From NCBI GenBank assembly GCA_022837595.1, contig JALHFX010000115.1, positions 1 to 5,101 on the forward strand: a stretch of 5,101 nt of DNA, in the 5' to 3' direction. Positions 1 through 5,101 of this stretch are shown here, in pieces; within the stretch, counting starts at the first letter, position 1; every line of letters begins with the position of its first letter. The notes beneath the pieces were generated by a model. That model saw only the letters and a list, made by a program, of their open reading frames with translations. It did no database searches and was not told where the DNA came from. The translations under genes were made by a program, and so were the position numbers. The DNA comes from Propionibacterium sp. (GTDB lineage: Bacteria > Actinomycetota > Actinomycetes > Propionibacteriales > Propionibacteriaceae).

Positions 1-743
1 GCGATGTAGTTGGAGAGGTTGCGGAACCCAAGAGCACTGCCGCGGAGGTGTTCGAGGCGGCCGTTGATCGCCTCGGTCGGACCGTTGGACGTGCCGGGGC
101 GGTCGAAGTAGGCGAGCACGTCGTCGGCGCGCTTCCTCAGCGTCCGGCCGAGTGTGGTGAGTTCGACCAGCGCCCTCGGGACACCGCTGCTGATCGAGGC
201 AATCAGGTTGGCCATGAGCTCGCGGCCGTGGTGGCGGTCTTCGTGGCGGTAGGCGGCGATCATCCGCTGGTAGATCCCCCAGGTCGCCTCGACCTCGACA
301 TGCTCCTCGGCCCCGAACAACGTGCGGAGTCGAGCGGCCTGCTTGTCGGTCAGCAGCTCGGCGCCGGTGTGCAGGGTCCGCCGCGCGGCATACAGCGGGT
401 CGCCCTTCATCCCGCGGTGGCCGTGGATGGCCTGCTGCACCCGGCGCCGGCACCGGTCGAGCGCGTCCCCGGCGAGGCGGACGACGTGGAACGGATCCAT
501 GACCGCCACCGCGTCGGGGAGCTCCTCGGCGGCGGCGGTCTTGAAGCCGGTGAACCCGTCCATCGCGACGACCTCGATCCCGTCGCGCCAGGTGTCGGGT
601 CGGGCGGCGAGCCAGGTCTTGAAGGCCTCCTTCGAGCGACCCTCGACCATGTCCAGCAGCCTGGCGGGGCCGGTCTTGTCTCGGATCGGGGTCAGGTCGA
701 TGATCACGGTGACGTACCTGTCGCCGCGCCTGGTGTGCCTCCA
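1..743 (-). CDS. ISL3-family transposase, 3' exon (C-terminal catalytic part), truncated by window edge
   Basis: This is the downstream exon of the split transposase. It opens at 743 with WRHTRRGDRYVTV, which continues the VDEHV that ends the upstream exon, and stays open for 247 codons to the edge with no stop or frameshift. It holds the rest of the DDE-type catalytic domain. VVAMDGFTGFK (near 550-575) is followed by AVMDPFHVVRLAGDALDRCRRRV (about 440-510), which probably carries the second catalytic Asp. A helical insert follows, then GTSNGPTEAINGRLEHLRG near 40-95 with the probable catalytic Glu in TEAING. The frame is still open at base 1, in LGFRNLSNYIA; relatives of this family run only a few tens of residues further. 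It has no start codon or ribosome site of its own, so it is expressed only as part of the spliced message. Family identification is firm; activity is inferred from the intact frame. Confidence 0.93.
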
Positions 744-806
744 GTTGGGTCGGCCTGGGGCGCGGTGTCGGGATTGCTCCCGGTCCGTTTCCCCAGGCCG
801 CCCGCC
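744..806 (-). ncRNA. Group II intron domain VI with bulged branch-point adenosine
   Basis: Minus-strand bases 800-791 (CGGCCTGGGG) pair perfectly with 760-751 (CCCCAGGCCG). The stem continues as GGG (803-801) with CCC (749-747), leaving a single unpaired A at 750, seven nucleotides from the intron 3' end. This is the expected geometry for the branch-point A whose 2'-OH attacks the 5' splice site to form the lariat. The apical part (761-790) can fold further through CCGGGAGCAATCCCG. The stem is intact, which supports splicing competence. Confidence 0.9.
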
Positions 807-840
<34 letters not shown>

Positions 841-859
841 TCCATGAGAGAGGGCTGGT

Positions 860-2326
860 TCAGCTGGTGGTGACAGCTGGCCGGTCCCAGGGGGTAGGAA
901 TGTGGTAGCCGCGGTAGCGGTACCTGGTCACCGGGACGCTCGCGGCGCCGGTGAACCGTTTCCCGTTGTGAGCGAGGCGCCAGGTTCCGGGCAGGCAGTA
1001 CCTGCGGCGGAGTTCTGGCCATCCGAGTCGGCGGTGCTTCTTGCGTAGCCATGCCGTGATCCGCTCCCACGTGTAGGAGTCGATCGCGGCGAAGGTCGCT
1101 TTGGCCACCGCATACCGGAAGTAGTTCGCCCATCCCCGCAGCACCCGCCCGAGATAGTCCATGAGGTATCCCGGGTCCCGGTGCAGGGTGTGCCTGTAGG
1201 TCATGGTCTTCACCCGCTGTCTGATCGAGGCGATGGCCTTCTTCGCGGGCAGGGTGTAGACGTACCACTTGTTGCTTCCTCGTCTCCGCATCCGTCGGAT
1301 GTGGAAACCGAGGAAGTCGAACCCGTGGTCGATGTGGACCACGCGGGTCTTCTCCGGCGACAGACGCAACCCCATCGGGGCCAGCACGTCTGCCACCTCG
1401 TGACGCAACTGCTCGGCGTGTTCTTGGCTGCCCTTCACCACGATGACGAAGTCATCGGCGTAACGGATCAGCCGGTAGGACGCCTTGCCGTGGTCACGGC
1501 GCCAGGCCCGCTTTCCGGCCGTGCCCATCTCATGGTCCCAGCGGCGAGCGAACTCGTCATCGAGGACTGATAGGGCAATGTTGGCCAGCAGCGGGGACAA
1601 GATCCCGCCCTGTGGGGTGCCGGTGATCGTCCCCTCGGTCGTGCCCACCGTGGTGAGCACTCCCGCTTTCAGGAACGCCTTGACCAGCGCGAGCACCCGC
1701 TTGTCACCGATCCTGCACCGGAGCCGATCCATCAAAGCGGTGTGATCGATCATGTCGAAACACGCCTCAATGTCGGCCTCCAGCACCCACTCATACGATT
1801 TGCTCGCGAAGTGGTGGATCTCGGCGACCGCGTCCTGCGCGCGCCGGTTAGGTCTGAACCCATAGGAGCACGACTTGAAGTCGGCCTCGAAGATGGGTTC
1901 CAGCACCAGCTTCAAAGCTGCCTGCACCACCCGGTCGGTCACGGTCGGGATGCCCAACTTGCGCAGCTTGCCGCTGGCCTTGGGGATCATCACCTGCCGC
2001 ACCGGCACCGGCCTGAACTCTCCAGCCCTCAACTGGGCTCGAATGGTCCGCAGGAACTCCTCCACCCCGACCCCGGAACTGATCCGTGCCACGGAGACAC
2101 GGTCCACCCCGGGAGTCTTGAACCCCTTGTTCCCAGCGACGCGTTCCCACGCCATCGTCAAGAACGCCGGATCACACACAAGGTTCCACAGGTCATCGAA
2201 CCGGCGACCACCATCGGTGGCCGCCCAACCATGCAGCTTGGTCTGCATCCTCCGTACCCCCAGATAGGCCCGAGCATCGCTGGGCCACCCGGCGGCGCCG
2301 ACATTCACCGGCGCGTCTTCGGACAT
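860..2326 (-). CDS. ltrA: Group II intron reverse transcriptase/maturase (LtrA-type)
   Basis: This is the intron-encoded protein that helps the intron RNA fold and splice and then copies it into DNA at new sites. From the ATG at 2326 it is 488 residues. It has an N-terminal RT-0/RT-1 region (LVCDPAFLTMAWERVAGNKG near 49-68), RKLGIPTVTDRVVQAAL near 122-138, and SYGFRPNRRAQDAV at 154-166. The catalytic Asp is D185 in LEADIEACFDMIDH, TPQGGILSPLLAN is at 237-249, the metal-binding YADD is at 289-292, and GFDFLGFHI is at 335-343. The maturase (X) domain follows, with GWANYFRYAVAK and TWERITAWLRKKHRR at about 398-433. The protein ends soon after with a basic tail and has no C-terminal HNH endonuclease. 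I chose 2326 because AAGAAGG (2335-2341) sits 8 nt upstream; an in-frame ATG at 2371 would add 15 Lys-rich residues. The gene lies in domain IV of the intron and shows no lesion. Confidence 0.95.
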   Translation of the reverse strand: MSEDAPVNVGAAGWPSDARAYLGVRRMQTKLHGWAATDGGRRFDDLWNLVCDPAFLTMAWERVAGNKGFKTPGVDRVSVARISSGVGVEEFLRTIRAQLRAGEFRPVPVRQVMIPKASGKLRKLGIPTVTDRVVQAALKLVLEPIFEADFKSCSYGFRPNRRAQDAVAEIHHFASKSYEWVLEADIEACFDMIDHTALMDRLRCRIGDKRVLALVKAFLKAGVLTTVGTTEGTITGTPQGGILSPLLANIALSVLDDEFARRWDHEMGTAGKRAWRRDHGKASYRLIRYADDFVIVVKGSQEHAEQLRHEVADVLAPMGLRLSPEKTRVVHIDHGFDFLGFHIRRMRRRGSNKWYVYTLPAKKAIASIRQRVKTMTYRHTLHRDPGYLMDYLGRVLRGWANYFRYAVAKATFAAIDSYTWERITAWLRKKHRRLGWPELRRRYCLPGTWRLAHNGKRFTGAASVPVTRYRYRGYHIPTPWDRPAVTTS

Positions 2327-2924
2327 TACATTCACCTTCTTCTGCTTTCTCTCACTGCCGCCCTTCCCCATGTGACCGGCTTTCCCGGCCTCGGAGTACT
2401 ACGACGGCTCCGCCCCACCCACACCCTTCGGCAGGCAACGCACCTATCCCCACCAATGCGGGGAGCGGAATGCGGATGGTTCCCACGTTCACTGTTGTTC
2501 GGTTGACGGGCGAGGCGTCCGGCTTTACCCCTGCGGCATCGTCGTGGCTACGCCGTAGACCTTCACCACGACCTGCCGGACCCGACACATACCACCGTTC
2601 CGACAGTTCCCCACCCGCCACGACCATCAACGACGGCCCCGACAAGCGGTTACGCACCGCAAACCAGCCCCGATCCACCGGGTTAGAGCTGGGCGACGAT
2701 CAAGAGGCTTTACGACACCGGTTCCTCTCGTACACCTTCCCGTCTTGCTCACCAGACACGGCCCATCCGGTAGTACTGGACCGTCCTGACTTTGTCACGG
2801 CTGCTCCCACCCACCCCAGGCGTTCCCCCAGGACAGGCTGCCGTCAGCTTCACTTGGCCGCTACGACGGCCAACCAATGCAGGTCTCCCACCTCCATCCG
2901 ATACAACAGCGCCTCGTGGCGCAC
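2327..2924 (-). ncRNA. Group II intron 5' structured region (domains I-III), no protein gene
   Basis: This stretch of almost 600 bases has no credible gene; it is the 5' ribozyme scaffold of the intron. Visible hairpins include TCCCC/GGGGA (2447-2451 with 2460-2464, 8-nt loop) and CCGG-GAAAG-CCGG on the minus strand (2388-2376). The exon-binding segments that recognise the target lie in domain I. One candidate EBS1 is AACGTG at 2489-2484 on the minus strand, which can form five consecutive pairs with the CACGT preceding the splice site. Assignment of individual domains needs covariance folding; the overall call rests on position and on the intron ends. Confidence 0.8.
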
Positions 2925-3446
2925 GACGTGCTCATCGACGCCGATGACCCTCACGCCGTCGAAGCGGGCCGGGTCGTCGATGAGAACACGTCGGCCTTCA
3001 GCAAGCACGGCGTCGTTGGCGGTGTCCCAGGCGACGTCGAGTCCCTCGGCGATCCGGGTGACGGTGAGGTGCTGCACGACCAGCGCTTCGAGCGCCCACC
3101 GCAGCCCACGGCGCGAGAGCTTCGACCGCGGCTCGGCCGCACGGGTGGTGTCTTGGCGCCACACGTGCCCGCAGCCGGTGCAGCGGTAGCGACGCACCGC
3201 GACCTCCAACACCGTCGGTCGCCACCCCAGCGGCTCGTGCGCGAGCCGACGGATCACGGTGTCCCGAGCAGCGCCTTCGGCGCCGCAGCGTCGACACCAC
3301 TCGTCCGGGGTCAGGACTCTGCAGGCGAGCACCGCGCGGTCGGGCTCGAGGCGCTGGCCGGTCACGACGAGGTCGAGTTCGTCGAGTCGGCAGAACGTTG
3401 TCAGGTCCGGGCGAGCGAAGCGGGCCCGAGCAGTAGCGACAGGCAA
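2850..3446 (-). CDS. ISL3-family transposase, 5' exon (DNA-binding part), reading into the intron to a stop
   Basis: The upstream exon proper is 3446-2925 (174 codons). Unspliced, translation continues 24 codons into the intron and stops at 2850. The N-terminal ISL3 zinc-binding region shows WCRRCG (C51, C54) and YRCTGCGHVW (C89, C92). A helix-turn-helix segment follows (KLSRRGLRWALEALVVQHLTV through IAEGLDVAWDTANDAVLAEG), then the first catalytic Asp in VIGVDEHV (D171), after which the intron interrupts. I prefer the TTG at 3446 because GGAGG lies at 3457-3461, 10 nt upstream. A GTG at 3515 is also in frame and would add 23 residues that do not look like the family. On splicing, V174 joins W of the downstream exon in frame. 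Alternative view: as annotated without the intron, this looks like a truncated transposase of 198-221 residues. Confidence 0.9.
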   Translation of the reverse strand: MPVATARARFARPDLTTFCRLDELDLVVTGQRLEPDRAVLACRVLTPDEWCRRCGAEGAARDTVIRRLAHEPLGWRPTVLEVAVRRYRCTGCGHVWRQDTTRAAEPRSKLSRRGLRWALEALVVQHLTVTRIAEGLDVAWDTANDAVLAEGRRVLIDDPARFDGVRVIGVDEHVVRHEALLYRMEVGDLHWLAVVAAK

Positions 3447-3620
3447 CGACGTCAGACCTCCGGATGTCAGGCGTGGAACGTCATCTTCCGAAGACCTCGA
3501 CCACGATCTAGCCACCGTCGCGCCGGAGTCGCTTCGATCAACGAGTACACCTCATCAGAAGCCCGTTGCCAAGGCCTTGCTCCGTTGTGAGCGACGACGT
3601 CGTGGGGATGGGGATCTCAG

Positions 3621-3941
3621 TCAGTGCAGGGCGCCGAGCTCGACGAGAAGAACGCCGGCGATGATGAGTGCGATGCCGCCCATCATGAGCGCGGTGAGCG
3701 GCTCCTTGAAGAGGGCTTTGGACGCGACGGCCGTTAGGGCAACTCCGGACGCTGCCCAGATGCCGTAAGCGACACCGAGGCCCAGGCCCTCATTAAGGGC
3801 GAGGGTGAGAAACGCGAAGGCCAGGAGGTAGCCGCCGGCGACGGCGGCGTAGTAGGCGCGGACGCCAGTAGCTGCCATGCGCAGCGAGAGGGTAGCGCTG
3901 ACCTCGGCAATGATGGCTCCGAGGAGGAACAGGTAAGCCAT
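3621..3941 (-). CDS. SMR-family multidrug efflux subunit (Qac/EbrA-like), second of pair
   Basis: This is a 106-residue inner-membrane protein with four hydrophobic helices, the size and shape of Small Multidrug Resistance exporters, which swap protons for lipophilic cations. The essential membrane glutamate is E13 in LLGAIIAEVSATLSLR (EmrE E14). Y38 in GGYLLAFAFL and Y59/W62 in GVAYGIWAASG match EmrE Y40, Y60 and W63. TM4 is ALMMGGIALIIAGVLLVEL. The region around E13 resembles Qac-type rather than guanidinium-type (Gdx/SugE) SMRs; substrate is inferred only. The ATG at 3941 shares one base with the stop of the preceding SMR gene (TGATG), so the two are probably translationally coupled. Pairing with a second SMR suggests a heteromeric pump with opposite subunit topologies, as in EbrAB. 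About 105 bases without a gene separate its stop from the transposase region; no U-tract terminator is evident there. Confidence 0.93.
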   Translation of the reverse strand: MAYLFLLGAIIAEVSATLSLRMAATGVRAYYAAVAGGYLLAFAFLTLALNEGLGLGVAYGIWAASGVALTAVASKALFKEPLTALMMGGIALIIAGVLLVELGALH

Positions 3942-4288
3942 CAGGTGGCTTCTTCGAGGTTCTTGACCGCGTGCTGGGAGCCGAGTTCGACGGTGAGGAC
4001 GCCGGCAATGATGAGGACGATGCCGACGCCCATGAGTGCGGTGAGGGTTTCATCGAAGATCAGCGACGACATCACGGCGGTGGTGGCGACACCGAGGGCG
4101 CCCCAAATGCCGTAGGCGACGCCCAGCGCCATGCCCTGACGCAGAACGAGGGCGAGGAGAATGAACGAGGCGATGTAGCCAGCCGCGACGAGCACGTACA
4201 GTCCGGGTCGATCGAGTGCTCCCTTCAGCGACAGCGAACCGGTGACCTCGCTGAGGATGGCCCCCGCGAGCAGTAGCCACTTGGTCAT
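3941..4288 (-). CDS. SMR-family multidrug efflux subunit (Qac/EbrB-like), first of pair
   Basis: This is a 115-residue, four-helix SMR protein and the upstream partner of the SMR gene ending at 3621. Key residues are E14 in AGAILSEVTGSLSLK, Y38 in AAGYIASFILL, Y59 and W62 in GVAYGIWGALGV, and TM4 near ALMGVGIVLIIAGVLTVEL. After TM4 it has a short polar tail (GSQHAVKNLEEAT) that its partner lacks; unequal tails are also seen in two-component SMR pairs such as EbrA/EbrB. The start is firm: AGGAG (4294-4298) lies 5 nt before the ATG, and that ATG overlaps the stop of the TetR gene (ATGA, 4285-4288). Both subunits keep the coupling glutamate, so either might work as a homodimer; the heteromer is an inference from gene pairing. 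Confidence 0.93.
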   Translation of the reverse strand: MTKWLLLAGAILSEVTGSLSLKGALDRPGLYVLVAAGYIASFILLALVLRQGMALGVAYGIWGALGVATTAVMSSLIFDETLTALMGVGIVLIIAGVLTVELGSQHAVKNLEEAT

Positions 4289-4845
4289 GAGTTCTCCTGG
4301 ATGAGGTGGTGTGCGAGTGCTCGAATGGCGTCGGTGTCCTCGTCGGATAGGGCGATGCCGTTGCCGGCGGTGTTGAGCCAGATGCCGTCGGCCAAGAGTC
4401 GGACGCCGTGGAGGCGGGCCCGCTGGTCGGCCGGAAGGGTCTCGGGGACGTCGACCCAGGCCCCCATGCGGCTGTTCCATCGCTCGGTGAGCGGCTCGCG
4501 CAGGCGGGGGTCGGTGAACATGACCAGGTCGCCGTAGTCGAACGGCCCGTCGCAAGCCCAGTCAACGTAGGCGGCGAGGCGTTCGCTGATCGTGGGTACG
4601 TTTGGGTTGGTGGTAGCCAGGCGGGCGGCCAGATCCCGCTCGTAGCCGTCGAGGAGGTGGTCGATGACGGCGGTCATCAGTGCTTCCTTGGTTGGGAAGT
4701 GGTACATCAGGCCAGCCTTAGTGATTCCTGCAGCGCGAGCTGCGGACACCAGGGAGACAGAGGCGCCAGTGCGGGCCCACGCAAGAGTGCTGGCGAGAAC
4801 GCCGCCTCGCGCCGACGGTCGGTGGGCAGGTGCACTAGTACTCAT
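4285..4845 (-). CDS. TetR-family transcriptional repressor of the SMR efflux operon
   Basis: From the ATG at 4845 this is 186 residues, normal for TetR regulators. The N-terminal helix-turn-helix is clear: GGVLASTLAWARTG (about 14-27), then VSLVSAARAAGITKAGLMYHFPTKEALMTAV (30-60), with the family signature G-(I/V)-(S/T)-K-(A/G)-x-(L/M)-Y-x-H-F-x-(S/T)-K. The C-terminal helical part (WACDGPFDYGDLVMF..., RLLADGIWLNTAGNGIALSD) would form the ligand pocket and dimer interface. A further upstream ATG at 4887 is in frame, but it would put the promoter and the operator palindrome inside the coding region, so I reject it. The gene is first in the operon and overlaps the next gene by ATGA. Most likely it represses itself and both SMR genes until a cationic drug binds; the ligand is unknown. 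Confidence 0.92.
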   Translation of the reverse strand: MSTSAPAHRPSARGGVLASTLAWARTGASVSLVSAARAAGITKAGLMYHFPTKEALMTAVIDHLLDGYERDLAARLATTNPNVPTISERLAAYVDWACDGPFDYGDLVMFTDPRLREPLTERWNSRMGAWVDVPETLPADQRARLHGVRLLADGIWLNTAGNGIALSDEDTDAIRALAHHLIQENS

Positions 4846-4852
4846 ATCGACA

Positions 4853-4881
4853 ACTCTACCTACCGGTAGGGTAAGTAACAA
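4853..4881 (-). promoter_or_regulatory. Sigma70-like promoter of the tetR-SMR-SMR operon
   Basis: On the minus strand TTGTTA (4881-4876, -35) and TAGAGT (4858-4853, -10) are separated by exactly 17 bp. Counting about 7 nt past the -10 places transcription start at or within a base or two of the ATG at 4845. That suggests a leaderless mRNA for the repressor, a common arrangement in actinobacteria, and fits the absence of a good ribosome site before that ATG. Start-site placement is inference from spacing. Confidence 0.65.
4859..4870. promoter_or_regulatory. Probable TetR operator: perfect 12-bp palindrome CCTACCGGTAGG
   Basis: The palindrome fills most of the spacer between the -35 and -10 boxes. 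Flanking TACC (4857-4860) and GGTA (4870-4873) extend it as a near-symmetric TACC-TACCGGTA-G-GGTA arrangement, the sort of site bound by one or two TetR dimers. A bound repressor here would block RNA polymerase, giving autoregulation of the whole operon. Symmetry and location are seen; binding is inferred. Confidence 0.8.
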
Positions 4882-4892
4882 ACTCATGGTGA

Positions 4893-5093
4893 GCTGGGCC
4901 TCCCGAGCTGAGCGTCAGCATGCTAAGAGCGTGACCGCCCGGCACCTACGACGCCCCGGCCAAGGCGATCAACGGATGACTCGAACACCTCTGTGACTTC
5001 CGCGCGTGGGTTCCGAAACCTCATCAACTATCGCTAGGCCACTACTCAAAGCCGGCGACTTCCAGACCGCGACTACACCCTCGATTGGGATGA
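4893..5093 (+). pseudogene. Decayed C-terminal fragment of an ISL3-family transposase
   Basis: This region is read on the plus strand, opposite to everything else. It aligns piecewise with the C-terminal part of the intact transposase at 1-743. RQHAKSV (4909-4932 region) corresponds to RKRADDV. A segment equivalent to VLAYFDRPG is shortened, with GACCGCCCGGC against GACCGCCCCGGC. PAKAING then matches PTEAING, followed by TGA (4977-4979) and LEHL. After a shift comes GFRNLINY, a 2-nt loss, ARPLLKAGDF, another shift, and RPRLHPRLG ending at TGA 5091-5093. The catalytic Glu codon is AAG (4962-4964). Several stops and frameshifts make it non-functional. Its sequence differs substantially from the left copy, so it is a separate, older insertion. 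It ends at the natural transposase stop, so the element's own terminus probably lies just past the window edge. Confidence 0.85.
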
Positions 5094-5101
5094 GCCGAGA
5101 A

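Noticed and set aside
1742..2506. Plus-strand open frame of 254 codons
   Set aside because: It is antisense to the reverse transcriptase, whose motifs are unmistakable on the minus strand; its own sequence shows no recognisable domain.
2352..2678. Minus-strand open frame of 108 codons upstream of the reverse transcriptase
   Set aside because: It sits in the structured 5' part of the intron and has no family signature; the region is explained by ribozyme RNA.
3447..3515. GTG start for the transposase at 3515
   Set aside because: It adds residues unlike ISL3 N-termini; the TTG at 3446 has a GGAGG 10 nt upstream. It is still possible, so it is noted in the gene entry.
3570..3603. Two 10-bp palindromes, CAAGGCCTTG (3570-3579) and ACGACGTCGT (3594-3603), as a terminator after the SMR genes
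   Set aside because: Neither has a loop or a following T-run on the minus strand, so they do not look like an intrinsic terminator; short GC palindromes occur by chance in such DNA.
4846..4887. Upstream ATG as the start of the TetR gene (14 extra residues)
   Set aside because: The extra residues are encoded by the promoter and operator palindrome and do not resemble a TetR N-terminus; 4845 fits promoter spacing and family length.

Overview
The window is high-GC DNA of actinobacterial character. The evidence is the strong G/C bias at third codon positions, GTG/TTG starts, an ISL3 transposase of the type common in Actinobacteria, and a promoter placed for a possibly leaderless transcript. I cannot name the genus. 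All intact genes read on the minus strand, so the biological order runs from high to low coordinates.

Right edge (about 4893-5093, plus strand): a decayed C-terminal fragment of an ISL3-family transposase, with stops, frameshifts and a changed catalytic Glu. Next to it (4885-3621, minus) is a compact three-gene drug-efflux operon. It starts with a sigma70-like promoter whose 17-bp spacer contains a perfect 12-bp palindrome, the likely TetR operator. A TetR-family repressor follows, then two Small Multidrug Resistance (SMR) subunits. The genes are joined by an ATGA overlap and a TGATG overlap. The natural reading is a self-repressed, ligand-inducible efflux system with a paired, probably heteromeric, SMR pump of the EbrAB type.

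Left part (about 3560 to the window edge, minus): an ISL3-family insertion sequence whose transposase is interrupted by a complete group II intron. The boundaries can be read directly. The intron runs 2924 to 744 (2181 nt), begins GTGCG and ends AC. It has a canonical 34-nt domain V at 807-840 and a domain VI with a 10-bp stem and a bulged A at 750. Its domain IV encodes a reverse transcriptase/maturase with YADD and no HNH endonuclease. The intron sits exactly between two codons, straight after the first catalytic Asp motif (VDEHV|WRHTRRGD). Removing it restores an uninterrupted transposase frame up to the window edge.

The main point of interest is this nested arrangement: a retroelement inside the most conserved catalytic motif of a DNA transposon, which lies downstream of and codirectional with an efflux operon, with an unrelated-copy ISL3 relic on the other side. 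Full transposase depends on intron splicing. The unspliced message would give only the zinc-finger/HTH DNA-binding half.
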